From Gemmatimonadota bacterium (GTDB taxonomy: Bacteria; Gemmatimonadota; Gemmatimonadetes; Gemmatimonadales; Gemmatimonadaceae), in the NCBI GenBank assembly GCA_021324635.1, contig JAJPIS010000121.1, positions 1 through 47,783 of the forward strand: a stretch of DNA of 47,783 bases, read 5' to 3'. The notes under the pieces were generated by a model. That model searched no databases and was not told where the DNA came from. It was given only the letters and a program-made list of their open reading frames with translations. A program made the position numbers and the translations under genes. Below, piece after piece: positions 41,246-47,783 of this stretch (position 1 is the first letter of the stretch; each line of letters starts with the position of its first letter).

Positions 41246-43188
41246 GCGGTCCCCGGCGACGGATCACCCGGCGGCGCCCCGGACGCGCCCTGCTCGCCCT
41301 CGCCGCGATCGCGCCGCTCGGCGCGTCGCTCTCCTGCGGCGCGGGAGGCGGGGGAGGAGGGGGAGGCGGGGGAGGCGGGGGTCCGCGGTTCGAGGTGGGG
41401 TTCCCCGCCTCCCTCAGCGCCGGCCCGATCACCGGCCGCGTCTTCGTGACGCTCTACACGCGCACCGATGTCGAGCCGCGGATCGCCGCCTATCAGTCGG
41501 CACGGGTGCGCGTCGGCCGCATCCCGTTCTTCGCGACCGACGTCGACAGCCTCCGGCCGGGCGCCTGGGCGACGGTCGACACCGGCGCGGTCGGGTACCC
41601 CCTGTGGTCCCTGCGTGATCTCCCGAGCGGCGACTACTACGCGCAGGCGGTGCTCAATGTGTACACCCAGTACCACCGGGCCGACGGACACACCATCTGG
41701 GCACACCAGGACCACTGGGAGGGGCAGCGGTGGGCGTACTCCCCGGGCAATCTCGTCAGCACGCCGGTCAAAGTGCACCTCGATCCGGCGCGGGGCTTCA
41801 CGGTGCGGCTCACGCTCGACCACACACTCCCGCCGGTCACCGCGCCGGCCGACACCAGGTGGGTCAAGCACGTCACCTTCCAGAGCGCGATCCTCACGAA
41901 ATGGTGGGGGGCACCGCAGCAATTGGGGGCGATCGTCCTCCTCCCCAAGGGCTACGACGAGCATCCGGGGACGTACTATCCGGTCGTCTACCAGCAGAAC
42001 CACTTCTCGCTCGACGCGCCCTTCGGCTTCACCGACGACTCCAACCCGCCGGTCGCGTCGATGACGCCGATCCGGCTCGCCCCGGTCAACCCACGCTCGA
42101 ATGTCGAGGGCCCGCGGGCGTTCAGCGGCGGCGGCGTTCGCGAGTCGGGGTACGAGCTGTACACGTCGTGGCGGTCGGACGCGATGCCCCGGATGATCGT
42201 CGTCAGCTTCCTGCACCCGACGCCGTTCTTCGACGACTCCTACGCCGTCAACTCGGCCAACAACGGCCCGTACGGCGACGCCATCATGCAGGAGCTGATC
42301 CCGTACGTGGAGTCGCACTTCCGCATCATCCGCAAGCCGTACGCGCGCGTACTGACGGGCGGATCGACCGGCGGGTGGGAGTCGCTCGCGCTCCAGGTCT
42401 ATCACCCGGAGTTCTTCGGCGGGACGTGGACGTTCTTCCCCGATCCGATCGACTTCCGCCGCTATCAGCTGGTGGACATCTACTCCGACAGCAACGCGTT
42501 CGTGCAACCCAACGCCGCGCCGGGTGCCCCCGAGCGGATGATGCAGATGTCGCCCGAGGGACAGCCGGTGGGGTCGATGCGCGCCATCTCGCAGATGGAG
42601 CTGGCCTCGGGCACACGCGGTCGATCGGCGGCGCAGGTCGATATCTGGAACGCGGTGTACGGGCCCGTCGGCGCCGATGGCTATCCCCGGCGGCTGTTCG
42701 ATCTCCGCACCGGCGTGATCGATCGCGAGGTGGCGACGTACATGCGCGATCACGGCTACGATCTCCGCTACTACATCGCGCAGCACTGGCCGACGATCGG
42801 CCCGAAGCTGGTGGGCAAGCTCCACCTGCTGACGGGCGACATGGACGATTTCTTCCTGGCGCCTGCACTATATATGCTGCAAGACTTCCTCGACAGCACG
42901 ACGGTGCCGGCGTACGGCGGAGACTTCCGCTACGGCCGGCCGATGAAGGGCCACGGGTGGCAGCCGATGACGACGGCCAACCTGCTGCGCGAGATGGCGG
43001 CCCACATCGCCCGTGCCGCCCCGCCGGGCGAGCCGACGGCGGCCTGGCGCGGTGACCCGGCCCGGACCGGCCTCCCCGGCAACGCGCTGTTCAATCCCTG
43101 CGATCCCGCACACGGGTGCGCGTGGGGTGAGATGCGCCCCGGGCGGGGCCCGCTCGCCGTCGCCACCGGGAGCGGGGGAACCCGGTGA
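41242..43188 (+). CDS. Secreted esterase-D-like lipoprotein
   Basis: 648 residues. The leader has a lipobox-like SLSC (about residue 33), followed by a run of about 13 glycines as a surface tether. After an N-terminal beta-rich part (about 50-210), the alpha/beta-hydrolase of the putative esterase family shows LGAIVLLPKGYDEHPGTYYPVVYQQNHF, then the nucleophile motif GGSTGGWES (Ser375). A likely acid is in LTGDMDDFF and a His in MKGHGWQPMT. The family includes feruloyl and acetyl esterases; the substrate is unknown. The GTG start at 41242 overlaps the S9 gene's stop, showing coupling. Its own stop overlaps a further GTG in the frame of the next gene. Confidence 0.75.
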   Translation: MSGPRRRITRRRPGRALLALAAIAPLGASLSCGAGGGGGGGGGGGGGPRFEVGFPASLSAGPITGRVFVTLYTRTDVEPRIAAYQSARVRVGRIPFFATDVDSLRPGAWATVDTGAVGYPLWSLRDLPSGDYYAQAVLNVYTQYHRADGHTIWAHQDHWEGQRWAYSPGNLVSTPVKVHLDPARGFTVRLTLDHTLPPVTAPADTRWVKHVTFQSAILTKWWGAPQQLGAIVLLPKGYDEHPGTYYPVVYQQNHFSLDAPFGFTDDSNPPVASMTPIRLAPVNPRSNVEGPRAFSGGGVRESGYELYTSWRSDAMPRMIVVSFLHPTPFFDDSYAVNSANNGPYGDAIMQELIPYVESHFRIIRKPYARVLTGGSTGGWESLALQVYHPEFFGGTWTFFPDPIDFRRYQLVDIYSDSNAFVQPNAAPGAPERMMQMSPEGQPVGSMRAISQMELASGTRGRSAAQVDIWNAVYGPVGADGYPRRLFDLRTGVIDREVATYMRDHGYDLRYYIAQHWPTIGPKLVGKLHLLTGDMDDFFLAPALYMLQDFLDSTTVPAYGGDFRYGRPMKGHGWQPMTTANLLREMAAHIARAAPPGEPTAAWRGDPARTGLPGNALFNPCDPAHGCAWGEMRPGRGPLAVATGSGGTR

Positions 43189-43268
43189 GCGGCGCCACCC
43201 CGCCGGTCCCCGCGGGACTCGTCGATCGCACGACCATCACGCCACCACTGTCAACCGAGGGAATGCGG

Positions 43269-44708
43269 ATGCAGATCCGAACGATCGCCGGTGCCGTGGG
43301 ACTCGCCCTGAGCGCGACGCTCGCGGGCGCGCAGACCCCGGGCACTCCGGGTGGGCCGCCGGCGCCGGCCGGCGCGCTGCCGGAAAAGGTCGGCGGCAGC
43401 GCCAACATCCACCTGGTCGGCCACGTGCCGCTGGGCGGCTACTTCCGCGTCACCGACGCCGATCTGGAGCAGGAGCTGACACGCCCCTACGCCTACGTGG
43501 CCCAGTCACGTGAGCGCGCCGGCTTCTCGATCCTCGACCTCAAGGATCTCTCGAACATCAGGGTGCTCTACCGCTGGAAGATCGAGAACGTGGCGCTGCA
43601 CCGCGGGCTCGGCGGGCTGCGGGCGAAGTACTTCAAGCTCAAGGGCCGCTACTACGTGGCCGAGTGCTTTCAGTTTGCCCAGGGCACGCCGGACAATGAC
43701 CTCGGGGCGATCATCTTCGACGTCACCGGCCTCCCCGACACGAGCAAGGTCAAGGTCGTGGCGCGCATTCGCGCGCCGGAGACCCCGGGCGGGTTCCACA
43801 ACCTGTTCGCCTACAAGCACTCCGACGGACGGGTGCTGCTGTTCACGACCACGACCTCCAACGTCGCCAACATCTACGACATGGAGAAGCTCCTGGCGGG
43901 CGACAAGGATCAGGGGCTGATCGGCAAGGTGCCGGTCCCGCCCGGCAACACCCGGTCGGAGGTGCTCCCGGGCTTCGCGCCGGTGCAGATCGCCCTCCAG
44001 GGGTACCACGACTTCTATGTCGGGTACGACCCGGGTCGCGCCCAGGACAAGTTCTACGGGGCGGGCGGCGGCGGCTACTACGTGTACGACGTGACGCACC
44101 CCGAGGCACCGAAGCTCGTCACGTCGATCGTCGGCCCGGCGGGGATCGCCTGGGGGCACACCTTCACGCCGAGCCCCGACGGCAATTTCGCCGTGACGGA
44201 GACGGAGTATCAGTGGGCGCCGCTCCGCATCTTCGATCTCCGCCCGGGGCTCGAGGGGAAGGTCCCGGCGATCACGCAGCCGACCGCCGTCTGGAACGCC
44301 GACTGGAACGATCTCGCCCACAACCACGAGGTGCGGTGGCCCTATGTCTTCGTCTCGGCCTACGAGGACGGGCTCCAGATCTTCAACATGCAGGACCCGA
44401 TGCACCCCAAGGAGAAGGGGTGGTACTACACCTGCGAGTGCACGCACATGAGCGGGTACGGCGGCACGCCCGACTTCTCCGGGCAGAGCGTGTACAACGG
44501 GGCGTTCGGCGTCATGGTGCGCAACACCGATGGGCTGATCATGATCACCGACTCCAACACCGGCGCCTGGTTCTTCAAGATGGACGGCTTCACCGGCTGG
44601 AACGGCGAAGACTGGGGGATGCCGAACATCTCGAGCGCCCAGGACTGGGACCACGGCCCTCCCGGCGCCCGCCCCGCCACCCCCGCCAAGACCGCCGCCT
44701 CACCGTAG
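43269..44708 (+). CDS. Secreted LVIVD-repeat beta-propeller protein
   Basis: 479 residues with a signal peptide (MQIRTIAGAVGLALSATLAGAQ). The body is built of blade-like repeats of the LVIVD family: AGFSILDLKDLSNIRVLYRW, GAIIFDVTGLPDTSKVKVVARI, YVYDVTHPEAPKLVTSIVG and LQIFNMQDPMHPKEKGWYY. Such propellers are extracellular and of unknown activity. I chose ATG 43269 because GAGGGA lies 6 nt upstream. ATG 43263 and GTG 43185 (overlapping the esterase stop) are also in frame but would put 2 or 28 residues ahead of the signal peptide. Probably the last gene of the SusCD locus. Confidence 0.8.
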   Translation: MQIRTIAGAVGLALSATLAGAQTPGTPGGPPAPAGALPEKVGGSANIHLVGHVPLGGYFRVTDADLEQELTRPYAYVAQSRERAGFSILDLKDLSNIRVLYRWKIENVALHRGLGGLRAKYFKLKGRYYVAECFQFAQGTPDNDLGAIIFDVTGLPDTSKVKVVARIRAPETPGGFHNLFAYKHSDGRVLLFTTTTSNVANIYDMEKLLAGDKDQGLIGKVPVPPGNTRSEVLPGFAPVQIALQGYHDFYVGYDPGRAQDKFYGAGGGGYYVYDVTHPEAPKLVTSIVGPAGIAWGHTFTPSPDGNFAVTETEYQWAPLRIFDLRPGLEGKVPAITQPTAVWNADWNDLAHNHEVRWPYVFVSAYEDGLQIFNMQDPMHPKEKGWYYTCECTHMSGYGGTPDFSGQSVYNGAFGVMVRNTDGLIMITDSNTGAWFFKMDGFTGWNGEDWGMPNISSAQDWDHGPPGARPATPAKTAASP

Positions 44709-45109
44709 CGCAATCCGCCGACCCCCGCAGGTCGCACGGCGTGCGGCCCAATCGATTCTGGTCGCGGGGGGCGGCGTGTCGCACCGGCCGACGGCGCCTC
44801 GCTCGCGGCAATATGACACCGCGGTCGCTCCGTGCGGCCGCGGTGGCCGCGCAGCCCCCGACGCCCGGTGTCGTTCTCCACGACGCGCGCTGCCCGTCTG
44901 TGTCGACGCGCGACCCGCCGGGCGTCCCATTCCTTCCTCGTATCCCGCTCCACTGCGGCCGAGCTTGACAAGCGTCACGGTCGACCCATGATGCAGCCCG
45001 CCCGCGCCGACCGGCGCCGCGCCCGACGTGCCCTCCCGTCGTGCGCACCGGCCGCCGCGTGGCGCGCCGAACTTGTCGTCTCCACCGTCGCAGCTCGAGG
45101 AGGTGTCCC
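44709..45109 (+). other. Intergenic region with promoter for the SnoaL-like gene
   Basis: 401 bp with no supported gene. The only recognisable signal is a candidate promoter at 44965-44992. No terminator-like hairpin with a T run is seen after the LVIVD gene. Confidence 0.55.
44965..44992 (+). promoter_or_regulatory. Candidate promoter of the SnoaL-like gene
   Basis: A perfect -35 hexamer TTGACA (44965-44970) and CATGAT (44987-44992; four of six consensus bases) are spaced by 16 bp. It would give a leader of about 110 nt ending in the ribosome binding site GAGGAGG before the ATG. Confidence 0.45.
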
Positions 45110-45694
45110 ATGAACCACTCGGACGGCACGCCCACCTTCGCCGATCGTGAGAGCAATCAGTCGTTCCAGCCGCGGTCGCCGGCCGGGACACCACCGGCCG
45201 ACATGGCGCCGGCCACCCGCACGCCGCTCGCGGACGCGACCGGCGAGACGGCCGAGCTGGGCCGCGTGGCCGCGGCCGTCGAGAACGAGCAGTTGGTCCG
45301 CAGGCAGTTGGCCCTCTGGAACACGCGGGACTTCGACGCGATGGAGGCGGCGGCCGCCGAGGACGTGGAGGTCGTGCTCGTGCCCTTCGGCACGACGCTG
45401 CACGGCCGGCGGACGTTCCGCGATCACGGCGCCGGTTGGGCCGCGGCGTTCCCCGACGGGCGGTGCGAGATCACGCGCATCGTCGCCGACGCCACTGGCG
45501 CCGCGGTCGAGTTCATCGGGCGTGGCACCCACACTGGCCCGCTCGTCGGTCCCGCCGGCACGATCGCGCCCACGGGCCGCTCCATGGAGCTGCGGCTCTG
45601 CTACGTCTACGAGATCGACGGTGGGCAGATCCGTGGCGTCCGCGAGTACTACGACACCGGGTCGCTGATGCGCGGCCTGGGCCTCGTGACCTGA
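45110..45694 (+). CDS. SnoaL-like/NTF2-fold protein
   Basis: 194 residues. The first 50 residues are Pro/Thr/Ala-rich and look disordered. From about 60 the sequence fits the SnoaL-like polyketide-cyclase/NTF2-like fold: NEQLVRRQLALWNTRDFDAMEAAAAEDVEV, then GRRTFRDHGAGWAAAFPDGRCEITRIVADATGAAVEFIGRGTHTGPL and LRLCYVYEIDGGQIRGVREYYDTGSLMRGLGL. The family binds small hydrophobic ligands or catalyses cyclisation or hydration, and no specific reaction can be assigned. The ATG at 45110 has a GAGGAGG site 5 nt upstream. It appears to be transcribed alone. Confidence 0.75.
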   Translation: MNHSDGTPTFADRESNQSFQPRSPAGTPPADMAPATRTPLADATGETAELGRVAAAVENEQLVRRQLALWNTRDFDAMEAAAAEDVEVVLVPFGTTLHGRRTFRDHGAGWAAAFPDGRCEITRIVADATGAAVEFIGRGTHTGPLVGPAGTIAPTGRSMELRLCYVYEIDGGQIRGVREYYDTGSLMRGLGLVT

Positions 45695-45723
45695 GCGCGG
45701 GCCCCGGCGCCGACCGACCCGGC

Positions 45724-47316
45724 TCAGCCCTTGTCGCGCGCGATCGTGAGGAGGGCGGCCATCGACGGCGCGTGATGGAGCAGTTGCAGCGCACGCTGGA
45801 GCTGCGCATCGCGCCCCGCCGACCGCCGGGCGGCCGCCGAGTCGCCGAAGGCGAGCCGCGTGACCTGCGTCTCGATCGCGCGATCGATGAGCGCACCACC
45901 GCGCTCGAACAGGGGACGATCGAGGTGGACGTTGGCGTCGGCGAGCGCCTGGTAGACCTGGTCACGCCAGGCGGCCATGACGTGGAAGGCCGGCGTCACG
46001 TGGTGTGCGAGCCCGAGCGAGACGTTGTAGACGGCGATCCGGGCCGCCCCGCCGGCCGGGACGAGCGCGGCCGCGAGGCGTTGCTCGTCCGAGCTCAGCG
46101 TATCGCCCGCCACCACGACGTCGGGCACGATCCCGCCGCCGCCGTACAGGGTGCGCCCGGCGTCCGAGGTGATGGTGGGTCGGTCGGCGTGCGCATCGGC
46201 GGCCGTCCGCGGGTCCGGGAGGGTGTCGGGGTCGACGAAGTGTCCGTCGACGAACGGGCGCGCCCGATGGATCGACCGGCCGCGGGGCGTGAACCAGCGG
46301 CCGGTCGTCATCTTGACCGCCCAGCCGCCGTCGAGCGGGAACATCGTCTGGACGAGCCCCTTGCCGAAGGACGGTACGCCGACGACGGCCGCCCGGTCGT
46401 GGTCCTGGAGCGCGCCGGCGACGATCTCCGACGCCGACGCCGTGCGTCGATCCACGAGCACGACGACGGGCTCCGTCGGGGCGCTCGGCGGACCGGCGGC
46501 GTGGATGACCTCCGTCCCACTGCCGCGATCGTGCACCGAGACGATCGTCACCCCGGTCGCGAGGAAGAGATTGCTGATACCCAGCGCCTGGGTCAGCTCT
46601 CCGCCACCGTTCCCACGGAGGTCGAGCACGAACGACGTCGCGCCGCGCGCCCGCAGCGACTGGATGGCCGTGCGGACCTCCTCGGTCGCGCTCTCGTTGA
46701 AGTGCTCGATCGGGATGTAGCCGACGTCCGGCGCGAAGAGGAGCGTGTACGGCACCGACGGGACGTGAACGACCGCCCGAACCACGCGGACGCGGATCGG
46801 CGCGGCGACTCCCGGCCGCGCGGCCGTCAGCTCGACGGCGGTGCCCGGGGCGCCGATCAGGTGGTCCGACACCTGGTCGAGCGACCATCCGGCGGTCGGC
46901 GCGCCGTCGATGGCGATGATCCGGTCCCCCGGCTGGAACCCGGCGGCCGCGCCGGGCGCGCCGGCGAAGAGCGACACGATGACCATCGCGCCCCGGTGAT
47001 CCTCGATCGACATGCCCAGCCCGCCGTACCGGTCCCCGAGGCGGTTGCGGCGCATCCCGGACACTTCGCTCGGCGAGTAGAGCGCGGCGTACGGATCGTT
47101 GAGCTGACGCACCAGCCCGCGCGCCGCCCGCTCGTAGAGCGCGTCGACCGAGAGCGAGTCGACGCTCTCGCGCCAGACGGTCCGGAGCACGTTGCGGAAT
47201 AGCTCCGCCGAGTCGAACTGCCGCCGCGCGCCGGCGAGGACCGCCACGAGTGCGAGCACCACCATCGAGGCGACGGTGATGCCAAGGGCCCGACGGGCGG
47301 GGGTGAGCCGTGGCAC
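45724..47316 (-). CDS. S41 C-terminal processing protease (CtpA/Prc-like)
   Basis: 530 residues with an N-terminal membrane anchor or signal (LGITVASMVVLALVAVLAGA), then a PDZ domain (about 95-170: YGGLGMSIEDHRGAMVIVSL...AAGFQPGDRIIAIDGAPTAGW). The S41 catalytic core follows: LDLRGNGGGELTQA, Ser294 in RRTASASEIVAGAL and Lys319 in GVPSFGKGLVQ. The Ser-Lys spacing of 25 matches the Ser/Lys dyad of Tsp and CtpA. A C-terminal tail of about 130 residues, mostly helical in look, is additional. Such proteases trim or degrade periplasmic proteins. The GTG start at 47316 has AGGA about 6 nt upstream on its strand. Confidence 0.9.
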   Translation of the reverse strand: MPRLTPARRALGITVASMVVLALVAVLAGARRQFDSAELFRNVLRTVWRESVDSLSVDALYERAARGLVRQLNDPYAALYSPSEVSGMRRNRLGDRYGGLGMSIEDHRGAMVIVSLFAGAPGAAAGFQPGDRIIAIDGAPTAGWSLDQVSDHLIGAPGTAVELTAARPGVAAPIRVRVVRAVVHVPSVPYTLLFAPDVGYIPIEHFNESATEEVRTAIQSLRARGATSFVLDLRGNGGGELTQALGISNLFLATGVTIVSVHDRGSGTEVIHAAGPPSAPTEPVVVLVDRRTASASEIVAGALQDHDRAAVVGVPSFGKGLVQTMFPLDGGWAVKMTTGRWFTPRGRSIHRARPFVDGHFVDPDTLPDPRTAADAHADRPTITSDAGRTLYGGGGIVPDVVVAGDTLSSDEQRLAAALVPAGGAARIAVYNVSLGLAHHVTPAFHVMAAWRDQVYQALADANVHLDRPLFERGGALIDRAIETQVTRLAFGDSAAARRSAGRDAQLQRALQLLHHAPSMAALLTIARDKG

Positions 47317-47783
47317 GATGTCCTCGCGACCAATAAAGGGTTTGCCGCGCCTCCGACCCGCGGTCCGGCGGGCGGTGGGGGGGGGGCGGGGCGGTAAGGG
47401 GGCGTGGGTTAGACCGTTCGAGCGGTCCGGCCGTTGCCGTCCGCCCGTCGCGGTTCAGCGGTGATGCCTCTCTCCTAATACCGGCCTGTCGCGCCCTCCC
47501 GCCAGTCCCACGCCACAGGTCCCGTCCCGTCCGGCCGCGACCCCCGCCGGTCGGGGAGATGATTCTCATGGCGCTCGCAGCCCGCAGATCCAGGAGAACC
47601 ACCCGGCTCCATCGGGTGAAGACGACGGAGCCTATCGCGTCGGCTCGTTCTTTACAGACCTGGTGCACCACGCGCATACCGCGCGCGCATGGCGGGAGGC
47701 AGTTTGGGTGGCCGAGCACGAACCCTCCCATCCCTCGTGCGCGGCCTCCGCCCTCCCCCCCCTCCCCCCTCCCCCCTCCCCCC
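47317..47783 (+). other. Intergenic end of window with G- and C-rich tracts
   Basis: 467 bp with no supported gene. It has a G-rich tract at 47374-47404 (template strand for the S41 gene). The last 36 bp are a CTCCCCC/CTCCCCCC pyrimidine repeat that runs off the window. No tRNA or other structured RNA was recognised. Confidence 0.55.
47748..47783 (+). repeat. Polypyrimidine tandem repeat at window end
   Basis: Seven- to eight-base units of C runs separated by single T bases (CCCTCCCCCCCTCCCCCCTC form), continuing past the window edge. The opposite strand is a potential G-quadruplex. Confidence 0.8.

Noticed and set aside
47317-47783. tRNA or small RNA gene near the window end
   Set aside because: No cloverleaf with acceptor and T-arm pairing could be drawn, and the sequence is dominated by simple G- or C-rich tracts.

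Overview
The window is very GC-rich DNA from a diderm bacterium. Outer-membrane features are clear: a Tad secretin, two TonB-dependent receptors (one a SusC type with a SusD partner), a heptosyltransferase-like enzyme and several lipoproteins. The mix of SusC/SusD, TrmFO, XerC, HslUV, sigma/anti-sigma with a DUF4384-like protein, and long minor-pilin genes fits Gemmatimonadota best. That assignment is inference from gene content; no rRNA or tRNA is present to confirm it.

Layout. 1-165: the 3' end of an Asn/Gly tetrapeptide-repeat protein. 414-9398: a compact Tad (tight adherence) pilus locus with prepilin peptidase, TadE, CpaB, secretin CpaC, TadZ, ATPase CpaF, TadB, TadC and TadG. It continues with tight spacing into a TolB-like/TPR protein, a GT87-like membrane protein and a bacterial PH-domain protein (to 12630). 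No Flp pilin is seen. 12652-13665 (minus): an inward-rectifier K+ channel. 13756-21857: a housekeeping run of trmFO, xerC, a GT9 glycosyltransferase, hslV, hslU, argF and bcp. The glycosyltransferase sits inside the familiar trmFO-xerC-hslVU order, and HslU carries a large Gly/Ala-rich insertion. 22318-26962: a second type IV pilus-like cluster of minor pseudopilins (GspH/FimT, PilV, PilW, PilX types).

26959-32592 (minus): four genes reading TonB receptor, ECF sigma factor, zinc-finger anti-sigma and DUF4384-like secreted protein. Each contains its own in-frame low-complexity repeat tract. 33718-34116: a cupredoxin-like lipoprotein. 34631-44708: SusC, SusD, an S9 peptidase-like protein lacking an obvious catalytic Asp/His, a secreted esterase-like lipoprotein and an LVIVD beta-propeller protein, probably one uptake/processing locus. 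45110-45694: a SnoaL-like protein. 45724-47316 (minus): an S41 C-terminal processing protease.

The most distinctive non-coding signal is a modular repeat. A 39-nt hairpin with outer arms GGTRCCAGGGGCAAT is followed by CATCCAATAAACCCCGTTCC and, about 100 nt on, by the palindrome GGGCGGCATGAATGCCGCCC. Copies lie at about 19936, 20388 and 21923, and inverted at 32574-32722, with extra palindromes nearby. The stem shows a compensatory base-pair change, and the inverted copy supplies the only plausible start codon of the TonB receptor. Short-period GC-rich tandem repeats (9, 12, 13 and 14 bp) recur throughout, both within genes and between them.
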